NCBI GenBank assembly: GCA_000827265.1
Contig: KN834771.1
Location: forward strand, 247,954-262,928
DNA length: 14,975 bases
Origin: Collybiopsis luxurians FD-317 M1
Taxonomy: Eukaryota; Basidiomycota; Agaricomycetes; Agaricales; Omphalotaceae
Direction: 5' to 3'
In this document: piece by piece, positions 8,309 to 14,975 of the stretch
How the letters are laid out: each line of letters begins with the position of its first letter
How positions within the stretch are numbered: the first letter of the stretch is position 1
Translations under genes and position numbers: made by a program
Notes under the pieces: generated by a model
The model's database searches: none
Seen by the model: the letters and a program-made list of their open reading frames with translations, nothing else
Told to the model about the DNA's origin: nothing

Positions 8309-8562
8309 TTATATTGTGTAGAAGCCAAAGCCATGGGTGCAGGTGCCGCCGCTGACAGCGAAGCCGAGGGGACTGGTAGGTTTGCGAGTACTTTGACTGA
8401 AGCCTGAGATGTCCGCAGATTTGGATGATTGAGTTGATGGACGGGAAGACTGAGTGCTCGAAGCCGACCCTGGAGCGAGTTTGTTGCTGGAAGCTTTCCA
8501 GCGGAAGATGGAGAAGGTGTTGCTTCATTGGTAATTCTCCCTCTCTTCCTCTTGGCAGCCAT
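8309..8562 (-). pseudogene. KRKRGR-start nuclear-type N-terminus, copy 2, joined to Sti1 fragment
   Basis: The minus strand opens MAAKRKRGRITNEATPSPSS, a basic cluster typical of a nuclear localisation signal, followed by a Ser/Pro/Ala-rich low-complexity region with VKVLANLPVPSASLSAAAPA. A second minus frame, also open across the middle (KLAPGSASSTQSSRPSTQ..), suggests one indel. The frame VKVLAN.. runs on without Sti1 homology, whereas the frame that reaches the Sti1 fragment has TAA at 8311-8309. Start choice: the first ATG of the frame, with the basic cluster right after it, matches the position where copy 1 also has a basic start. The family is not recognised. Confidence 0.5.
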
Positions 8563-8692
8563 TGTGCAAAATGGCGACTTTTTCTTTCGTCGCAGTTTTT
8601 TTCCTTCCCAGCCATCTATTCAGCTTTGAATGCTTCGAGAAGTGGGATGGTTTTGGGCCGGGGTACTGGCTGGATCGACGCGACTGTGGTTC
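8321..8692. repeat. Diverged direct duplication, unit A2
   Basis: Partner of 7488-7856 (see A1). The two differ by many substitutions and small indels, so the duplication is old. A2 keeps the cleaner reading frame at its 5' (minus-strand) end. Confidence 0.75.
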
Positions 8693-8828
8693 GCCGTGTA
8701 AGGGAGTGATGGTGGAAGAGAGCAATATGAACAGACCCGTACTGAGCGCTTCGATGGATATTGATTCGGGGTTTGTAGCTGCCGTCGAGGATTCGATGAA
8801 AGAGATATAATTCTCATCTGACATGCTG
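8563..8828. other. Region upstream of copy 2 with opposing open frames
   Basis: On the minus strand an ATG at 8824 starts MSDENYISFIESSTAATNPE and stays open into the duplicated block. On the plus strand the same DNA reads MNRPVLSASMDIDSGFVAAV and ends at 8810. Both look coding-like and I cannot decide between them. The section 8570-8692 belongs to duplication A2 and is probably upstream sequence of the minus-strand relic. Confidence 0.3.
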
Positions 8829-9186
8829 TCAAAAAGACGTCTTTTGAATCGAACTCATGGTAAATACCTTTCTTGATTGTCCCATTGCGTGTATCCGGCT
8901 TCCTCTTGTCCCGTTGAGCCTTGTTATGAAGCGAACTAGTGCAGCTTGCGATTCATTTCCTACGAAGACCGATTGAGATGAGACTGAATATCCTCCCTGA
9001 GATGATACGCCAACTCTACAGCTTTGTCTCGAACAAATGACCATCGTATTCTTTACTGAAAAAAGCCTACTGCTCTTCACCTTGAAGAAAATATACCCGA
9101 GATGGGACGTCCTCCGTGCCCGGGCTGCAAGCCACGTTAATAACAGTCTGCTAACCCAACGCTATCCCGAAAAGCGGACTTACCTG

Positions 9187-9469
9187 CGGTACAGCATCCG
9201 TAAAGGAAGTTGGGTTTGTGTTTGAATGTCTTGGGGCATCTACCACGCCATCTACCGGAATGCTTGATTGGCCTCCATGGTGTTTTGATCCACCACTCTA
9301 TCCATACTCGAACGCCCCGAATGATTCTATCGGAGCAGGGAAGGACCTCTTGTCCCTTGTATCGTCTTTTAAACTCGTTCCTTTACTGTCACCGATGACG
9401 CAATTTTCTTGATGAGGGTGGATATCAGATTCATCTCTGCTTGCAAAGTCCGAGTTTGGGTTCTGTGAG
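9187..9469 (-). pseudogene. Exon-like segment of unrecognised gene, one internal stop
   Basis: The minus frame 9469-9187 is open for about 94 codons apart from one TAG after AFEYG. It is hydrophilic (SQNPNSDFASRDESDIHPHQ, later GGSKHHGGQSSIPVDGVVDA) and ends AVPQ exactly at a consensus donor CAG|GTAAGT. An acceptor GGCTTGCAG near 9126 would end an intron of about 60 nt. Exon sequence after it reads PGHGGRPISGIFSS, then a further donor-like AAG|GTGAAG. The family is unknown. The plus-strand ORFs at 9037-9412 are less convincing because they do not respect splice signals. Confidence 0.35.
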
Positions 9470-10065
9470 GTTATGGAATGTCGAGGGAAAGAAGGATAAA
9501 AGTCACATGCAAACCTCGGACTACGCCCACGAATATCTGCGGAGCTCTTTATGGATGACTCCCAGCTACTCCATGATACGCGTATCCCTTTTGACCGTAA
9601 ACTTATCCATCCTCAAAAAATATACAAGACACTCATCACTACCCTATTTTAGAAATTATTGACATTCACCTTGAAATCATCCAAGACTCATATCTCGTTC
9701 TAGCTATAACACGCACTGTCCCCTTCATCCCTGTACCGTCCACTTGCCATCCACACCGGAATAAAGACCGACTATAACAGATCCCACTACTCTGTCCAAA
9801 GTCACCCTCAGTGCGTCACTGTCCCAAAGACGTGTTGGATTATAGAGACGACCCCCACATCATAACTTGTCCTACGCGGACAAAGTCCCTAAAATCGCAA
9901 CATACTAGCCTGCCTTATTAGCCATTCGCCTACTCGTACATGTTTCTTGTATGTACTGTTGTTCTCATGTGTTCTTCAACCTGTCATAAGTAAATGCTCC
10001 TCATCCGCATTGTCGACCGCCTTGAACTTCCAGATGGATCTGTGGTGAGAACAAGGAACGGTCTC
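9455..10065. repeat. Diverged direct duplication, unit B1
   Basis: Shares scattered near-identical blocks with 11779-12562 in the same order. These include AAGAA..GGTCACATGCAAA / AAGTCACATGCAAAC, ACGCGTATCCC, TGACATTCACCTTGAAAT / CGACATTCACCTTGAAAT, CCCCTTCATCCCT..GTACCGTCCA, AAAGACGTGT..GATTAT, and ATGGATCTGT.TGAGAACAAGGAACG at the end. B1 is shorter by about 170 bp owing to deletions. No convincing gene is seen in it. Confidence 0.75.
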
Positions 10066-10502
10066 TGATGCAGTAAATGACCATACCTCCTTCCAGGGAT
10101 ATCGGAGACTGTTACATTCATAGAGACAGTCGATTGATAGCTACAGCTTTTATGTACGTTCATACAGCTTTACTACGAATCCCATCTCCACTTAATACCG
10201 AGGATCAGCCTATGACACCTTTATACAACTGATAGCATTCTTTTGCGTTCGTCACTAGGAGTTGATTCACTTCCGGCGCTGAGTATGTACGAGAACATGT
10301 CAAATCAAATACGAATTGCATAGGAGGAACATGGGAAACGGCTTCTAGGATCGCACTGTCAGGATGGCGAGTGCTGTGTTATATAAAAAAGAAAGCTCAT
10401 GTCGTAGAATATAGCGACCAGCTATTCGACAGGAGTTCAATTGATATTCCATCACGACACCTACGAAGGAGTTAGTTTGTACAATCTTGACGAGGCAAAG
10501 AC
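10066..10502. other. Spacer without recognisable gene
   Basis: No long frame or RNA gene was found. A weak match to 12594-12640 (CCGAGACTGTTATGG..CAGCTAC against GGAGACTGTTACATT..ATAGCTAC) suggests that duplication B may extend a little further. Confidence 0.4.
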
Positions 10503-10660
10503 AACCTCACCATCCGTTGAGTACCAAAAGACCATGAAACACCACTCAAAATCCCAGACGTATCATAGTTTCTACTTCCGCCAGCGTTGACAAATCCTCT
10601 ACCTGTACCGCGTGCATACCTTGCCCCTGATGCATCTCTAAAGTAATTGTCCTAGCGCGT
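10503..10660 (-). pseudogene. Gly/Arg-rich exon-like segment, unrecognised
   Basis: The minus frame begins near 10655 (NYFRDASGARYARGTGRGFV), continues with AGGSRNYDTSGILSGVSWSF, and ends near 10490 after a donor-like ATG|GTGAGG. The sequence reads like part of an extracellular or cell-wall protein, but I do not recognise it. It lies downstream on the same strand as the small three-exon model ending at 10704, about 45 bp away and in a different frame, so the two could be one broken gene. Confidence 0.3.
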
Positions 10661-10703
10661 GTGTCGAATAATGCGAGGGAAACATCCGCCGAAGTCTCCC
10701 AGC

Positions 10704-11082
10704 TCAGCACTGGCCTTGATCGTCAAAGGCAGGGCTACATTGCTTCTGGCTAACACCTGCACTTGCGACTGTGACAGAACAGAAGATGAAGAGTACGTGT
10801 AGTGCATGAGTGACCATCTGGTGGTACGAAGGGTAGGACTTTATCGCGATTCCAGCGTTGCAAACTGAAATAAGTGATAAGACATATGCAGCACGAGGAA
10901 TGCCCGATTAACGTACCAAACGAGAGGGCGCATTCTGAGAAAACGTGAGGGTAGTCAAAGTTGAGAGAGTTCCTGTCGACTAAAATAAAGATGAGAGGAA
11001 AATAACGAGGGGCATGATTCACACCTGAGAGCTTTGCGTTGGCTTCGATCCTCCCGCAGACATTACGGAATGACGTCGCCAT
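10704..11082 (-). CDS. Putative small three-exon gene with hydrophobic, signal-peptide-like segment
   Basis: The minus-strand exons are 11082-11025, 10979-10917 and 10864-10704, separated by introns of 45 nt (GTGTGA..TTTTAG) and 52 nt (GTACGT..TTTCAG). Both introns are phase 1 and rebuild Val codons, so the frame stays open for 93 residues. The product begins MATSFRNVCGRIEANAKLS and ends ASAGVSQKQCSPAFDDQGQC. The last exon alone has an ATG at 10817 that gives a 37-residue peptide, MVTHALHVLFIFCSVTVASA then GVSQKQC. This is a textbook signal-peptide shape with an Ala-Ser-Ala cleavage site, so a shorter secreted-protein start is an equal alternative. The TGA may itself be a break, because similar-looking sequence continues beyond in another frame. 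The family is unknown. Confidence 0.4.
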
Positions 11083-11084
11083 TC

Positions 11085-11790
11085 CTAGCGAGAGAGTAGA
11101 CTTGGTAATGTCGGTGAGCGTGATAGGAAAGGTTCACGCTTGTTTACGATTGCCTTGAGTTCATTGACTATGTCGAAGTAAATTTCATTTTTATTGCATC
11201 GTTCTGCCAAGATAATAGAGGTCCACTGTAGCAAAGCCAGAGTTTCCGGTGGAGAAATTTGTCCCAATGACACTGAGTAGCTTGTCCAGAAAGGAAGGCG
11301 GAATCACAATGTCGCAGAGGGCGAGGGTGGCCTCCAGCATCGAGTCTCCTCGCAGAGCTGACCCGCATAGAAGTTAGCGGAATATAATAGCAAACGACAA
11401 AGCTACGCACTTGATAAACGACGTCAATGTTATCTTTGACAGTAACAGCAAACATTGTTTCGAGATATTCGCGTCGCGTATCGTTGAAAATTTGCAAGGA
11501 AGCAGATGCTAGTAGTATCGAGCAATAAACAGAATATTCTTGGTGCGAAGCATTTTCGATGCTCACCGTCGCCGCCCGCAGGACACAGAAATCTCGTATC
11601 TCCAGCTTGATCATGACACCATGCGCCTGAAGCGTTGAACGCATTGTAGGATGTTCCACAGATTACCGGGTCAAAGTCTACGGAGTATTCTGCTTCTTGA
11701 AGAGCGTCGTTCACGAAGCCAATATGTAACTGCGGGTATCTTTGGGGTACTAGATCGATAGCCTGACTATGATAGGTTGTCTGTGTTGGT
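11085..11790 (-). pseudogene. Exon-like helical segments of an unrecognised gene, frame-broken
   Basis: Minus-strand segments look coding but change frame. LHIGFVNDALQEAEYSVDFD is near 11735-11675. A long open frame from 11659 contains REYLETMFAVTVKDNIDVVY and ends at an intron-like GTGCGT...GTCAG (about 53 nt, ending near 11358). Then comes GDSMLEATLALCDIVIPPSF..LLSVIGT in one frame and SPPETLALLQWTSIILAER to NELKAI in the next, running to 11085. The pattern of amphipathic helices resembles a HEAT/armadillo-type protein, but no named family is recognised. The frame change near 11262 and the lack of a consistent splice phase suggest a relic. Confidence 0.35.
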
Positions 11791-12562
11791 GTTCAGAGCC
11801 AGTGATGAGGGCGAACGAAGGAAAGAAGAATGACGGTCACATGCAAAACTTAAAACTTCAACACCCATTGGGCAACTCCTCGCTACTCACTGACACTGAC
11901 AGTATGTCGCTCTACGCGTATCCCCTTTCGCCGCAAACTCGTCCAGCTGCCAACGCCGTTGTCTTTCAACTAAAATATATATTCGCTGAAGGCCCATTCC
12001 CAGTACTACCAGCAGCCTTAGAACTTTCAGCATCTTGGATTCTATCGACATTCACCTTGAAATACTCCACTACCAATTTTTTCTCCCGACAACGCTCTCA
12101 TCTCGTTCCAACTAGCACACTATCCCCTTCATCCCTTGTACCGTCCACACTCAAATCACAGACGCTGATAACGGATCCCGCTACTTTGTCTAGACTCACT
12201 CAGCTCGTCATTGCAAAGACGTGTCTGATTATGGAAATTACCCAGTTCATCACTCGTTATGGCGGCAATGTGCATTGTCCGTACAAAGTTCCTAGGAACT
12301 CCACATCCAATGTGTATTGTCGTAGGGTCACTCGTATGTATTTCTCGCATGGATTTCTTGATGTACTTGGGTTGAAGCTGTAGACATGATTTTCTGATCG
12401 ATAAAAATGCTGTTGTTGAGGATAGAATTGAACTTATCGGCCTGTCGTCCTTATCTCCACATGTTCTCCCACCAGACCACATCCACGCACTGCCTGAACG
12501 TTTCTCATCCGCCTCGACATTTCTGGATGGATCTGTTATGAGAACAAGGAACGATGAAACGT
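11779..12562. repeat. Diverged direct duplication, unit B2
   Basis: Partner of 9455-10065. A plus-strand ORF at 11769-12383 (204 codons) and an overlapping minus ORF at 12156-12566 lie in it. Neither frame is conserved in B1, where stops and indels break both, so I regard the long ORFs as probably non-coding. The block may be shared upstream or intergenic sequence carried along with duplicated genes. Confidence 0.7.
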
Positions 12563-12569
12563 CCATCTT

Positions 12570-13170
12570 TCATTTAGCAGATCTAACTCTTCGGTAATGA
12601 CTTGAAACTCCGAGACTGTTATGGGCGCCACTGGCAGCTACGTGCTGTTCGCGTGGGTCGTGCCTGCGACGGAGATGGCTTTGGGTCCAGTGTTCACGAC
12701 CCTTGAAAAGGATAGTCTTTCCATTTTGCCCTGTCCTCGCTCCTAATTCCTCCATCTCGCCCAGAAGAGAAATATGTAAAGTTATTAAACTTCGCTGCTC
12801 ACAACTTCTCGATCTTTTTTTTTCTGCTGAAGACCATGCTGAAGACATGAGTTGCCACATTGCATGTAATACACGAACTCGGAAGGACCTTCAGTATATT
12901 CGAGTGAACGTATGATATGATGAATTTGGCCGGCAACAACACCTGCTTCATGGAGAACATGAGTTACCCAGCAAGTGTCCGGGCTGAAATGCGCATATAG
13001 AATAATCGAGTTCAGTTCAGAGCGCATGCGTTTTGTGGTACAATACCGCAGGCTGTACAAATGATTCAATGATCTATCGGAAATACTGTAAGACAAACTG
13101 CAATGCAGTCGAAGCGTGTTTTTAATATGAGCTTGAAGCTGTAGTGGGTGTGACCACTCCGACAGCAATG
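12570..13170 (-). other. Minus-strand open frames, unrecognised
   Basis: Overlapping minus ORFs occur at 13168-12785 and 12860-12570. The first contains CWVTHVLHEAGVVAGQIHHI and IRSLEYTEGPSEFVYYMQCG, and the second LLGEMEELGARTGQNGKTIL. Composition is compatible with coding sequence, but no splice model or family could be established. Confidence 0.25.
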
Positions 13171-13198
13171 CTGCAACACCCTAATAACAATGCAGATA

Positions 13199-13298
13199 CC
13201 CTCGAACTCGAACACCCCCCCCAATCGTCGCTGCTTTCTTCGACACCTCCTTCCATTAAGCCTCTCTAAACCATCTCAATTTGCACACTCAGGCTGTT
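13199..13298 (+). promoter_or_regulatory. Pyrimidine-rich leader upstream of 13299 gene
   Basis: The 100 bases before the ATG are rich in C and T (CCCCCCCC run at about 13217, then CTTTCTTCGACACCTCCTTCC and CCTCTCTAAACC). CT-rich tracts just before the start are common in fungal core promoters and leaders. No TATA box is clear. Confidence 0.4.
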
Positions 13299-14405
13299 AT
13301 GGCAAACTTTCAGTCCTGTGCTTCAGCATCCGGCTCTGGTCCAAGCTTTGGCCCCTTTCAATCTGCACACCACTTTCAGATGATACAACCTAGCTTTACA
13401 AATGTTGGCCGAGATCAGATTGTTCATTACAGTCCAAGTGAGTGCCTTCTCTGTGTATCTGTGTATCACTTTGCCTTCATCTCAAGCATTGAATAGGGGT
13501 AGGCTTTTGGATTTTCATCTAATATAGCTAGGCATTCAATGAGTATAAACAGGTTGGTTATGATATCAAGGGACGTTTGCGTGGTGATGTTGTAGAACTG
13601 CAAAATTATTTTATTGTGGGTTCCCGCCAAGAAGGAATCCCAGGGGAACAGGTTTATATTATACGGAAGTTCGATCGAGAGGAGGACCGAGATTCATTCC
13701 ACAACCGTCTTCAACGGTCCAGGTGGGAATTTGACTCTAGACTCAATGACTCACTCACTTATCAAATATGGTATTAAGTTGGGCCCCGTTCAGTATGCAA
13801 CCACTTTGGAAACTCAACATCAATGGGTCGCCATGTTTGGCAGTATCATCTGCACGTGAGTTCCCACTATCACCATCAGATTTTGATTGGGTGCTGAATC
13901 AAATCAATGGCAGCTGTGTATACATTACAAGAAATGACAGGAGGACCAGTTTACTCCAAAGAAATACGAAAAAACATGGTAGGAGATATCCATTGGTGGA
14001 ACCACAAAAGAGTGCTAACAAGGATCAAGTATCTGAAAGTAGCAGTAAGACCGCCACTACACTACAGAGTCAGTGAGTGGTACACTAATATGCAAACTTA
14101 TAGAAATTCTTCCTGGAGAATGACAAAGTGTATCCTGGACACTGGAATAGTGCTCAGCTTTATGACGGGAGGGGGAAGTACAGAAACTTGAGGCTGTTTG
14201 ATGAGAGTGGAATCTTTACAATAAACCCAGAAGAACTGAAGTCATTGGGATTAATCTATGAAGAGTTTGATGAATTCAAGGTTTGATGTCTATCTTCACA
14301 CTGATGAAAGTTGACAAATGAATTTAGAAACTTGGAGATAAGAAATTCTCTGAACAAGTAAGACAATACTGGGAAAAGCATAATATGGAAGGTAAGCTCA
14401 TGTGA
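13299..14405 (+). CDS. Multi-exon gene for unknown fungal protein; first exon out of phase
   Basis: The ATG at 13299 starts a first exon to 13437 (46 residues, Ser/Gln/Phe-rich, ending FTNVGRDQIVHYSP) at donor A|GTGAGT. Later exons read in phase: from 13532, 13544 or 13553 to 13722, then 13794-13855, 13914-14044, 14104-14280 and 14328-14405. The introns are 71, 58, 59 and 47 nt with GT-AG ends. They give about 205-212 residues, including LQNYFIVGSRQEGIPGEQVY, IRKFDREEDRDSF, WKLNINGSPCLAVSSAP, GGPVYSKEIRKNMVGDIHWW, NDKVYPGHWNSAQLYDGRGK, LFDESGIFTINPEEL and FSEQVRQYWEKHNMEG. The last exon may instead splice again at 14392 (G|GTAAGC). FTNVGRDQ-like N-termini are, in my recollection, common in mushroom NLR proteins; no NACHT domain is present here. 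Exon 1 ends in phase 1 while the next acceptors need phase 0, so either a 1-nt indel broke the gene or exon 1 belongs elsewhere. Confidence 0.65.
13438..13552 (+). other. Ambiguous first intron
   Basis: The donor GTGAGT at 13438 is strong. Acceptors GCTAG (ending 13531), ATGAG (13543) and AAACAG (13552) all enter the next exon's frame at phase 0, one base off the donor's phase. This is the only junction in the model that does not fit. Confidence 0.5.
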
Positions 14406-14630
14406 AATGCACTATAAAAAAATGCATAATAAGTATGGTGGATCAAAACTTAAAGGCAAAAAAGAATTAAACTACGAAGCAATGATGCACATTAAGGCAA
14501 AGGTAAAGCTTATTATGGCTAGGGAAAGCCTTCAGTGAAACATGATTTGATGTCTTCATTAGATAGTGAGTGATTAGATGCACAGTTTGATCATAAGAGT
14601 GGGATGACTGAATTGAAATTCTGCTGTCAC
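14406..14630. other. AT-rich 3' flank of the 13299 gene
   Basis: No reading frame of note. TATAAAAAAATGCATAATAAG near 14412-14433 could serve 3'-end formation, though no canonical signal is clear. The sequence ends abruptly at the right-hand tandem array. Confidence 0.4.
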
Positions 14631-14975
14631 TCGCAAATCAATGTCCACTCACTCCATTGGAACATCCCCCTTTCCCATAGGATGTGAGTTCTTCATCTTC
14701 CATGTTCCCTTGCAAATCAATGTCCACTCACTCCATTGGAATATCCTCCCTTCCCATAGTCTGTGAGTTTTTCATCTCCCATGTTCCCTTGCAAATCAAT
14801 GTTCACTCCATTGGAACATCCCCCTTTCCCATAGTTGGTGAGTTCATCTCCCATGTTCCCTTGCAAATCAATGTCCACTCACTCCATTGGAACATCCCCC
14901 TTCCCATAGGATGTGAGTTCTTCATCTCCCATGTTCCCTTGCAAACCAATGTCCACTCACTCCATTGGAACATCC
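14631..14975. repeat. Tandem minisatellite array, right copy (same about 79-bp unit)
   Basis: Unit starts (TTGCAAATCAATG, first one TCGCAAATC) fall at 14631, 14710, 14789, 14861 and 14939, with spacings 79, 79, 72 and 78. Sequence and orientation match the left array. The array begins sharply in mid-unit at 14631, with no degenerate leading copy, and runs off the window end. One copy has lost 7 bp of the CACTCACTC segment. Confidence 0.97.

Noticed and set aside
9105..9140. MGRPPCPGCK-like plus-strand peptide suggesting a zinc-binding or MYB-type start
   Set aside because: Only a dozen residues are open before stops, and the opposite strand has better splice signals here.
11769..12383. Longest ORF in the window (204 codons, plus strand)
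   Set aside because: The duplicate block B1 breaks this frame with stops and indels, the product is Ser/Thr/Leu-rich without motifs, and a long minus ORF overlaps it.
13299..13500. NACHT/NLR gene inferred from the FTNVGRDQ stretch
   Set aside because: No P-loop or NACHT motif follows within the window; only the N-terminal resemblance remains.

Overview
The window looks like nuclear DNA of a filamentous fungus, most likely a mushroom-forming basidiomycete. The evidence is indirect. Several reading frames are joined by very short GT-AG introns (about 45-71 nt) with fungal-type branch sites. The recognisable fragments are conserved eukaryotic genes: a mitochondrial DEAD-box RNA helicase and the Hsp70/Hsp90 co-chaperone Sti1/Hop. 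One gene begins with an FTNVGRDQ-type stretch that I associate with mushroom NLR-like proteins. No long intact ORF, rRNA or tRNA gene was found. Most of the window is repeats, gene relics and duplicated fragments.

Layout. (1) 1-735 and 14631-14975 are tandem arrays of the same unit of about 79 bp in the same orientation, so they bracket the window. (2) 724-1241 is an unrecognised, frameshifted coding relic. (3) About 1596-3095 is AT-rich and forms a large imperfect inverted repeat centred near 2345; each arm carries a 10-bp CCTAGG/CCTGAGG/CCCAGGG-like minisatellite. (4) 3577-3830 is a MITE-like element with 27-nt imperfect terminal repeats and a TA duplication. (5) 4506-7105 (+) is a decayed gene. 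Its 5' half encodes a Ser/Pro-rich and coiled-coil region, and its 3' half is a DEAD-box helicase of the mitochondrial Mrh4 type that has lost Walker A and the DEAD box. (6) 7250-8820 holds two diverged tandem copies of a minus-strand nuclear-type N-terminus; one copy is joined to a Sti1 TPR2B fragment that keeps its intron. (7) 8829-13170 is unrecognised DNA with exon-like minus-strand segments and a second, separate pair of duplicated blocks (about 9455-10065 and 11779-12562). It also holds a small three-exon model with a signal-peptide-like segment. (8) 13299-14405 (+) is the best-preserved gene: a multi-exon gene for a protein of about 210-260 aa and unknown family, possibly damaged at its first junction.

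The pieces do not form an operon or pathway. The simplest reading is a repeat-bounded accessory region in which copies of host gene fragments have accumulated, duplicated and decayed beside one gene that may still be active.
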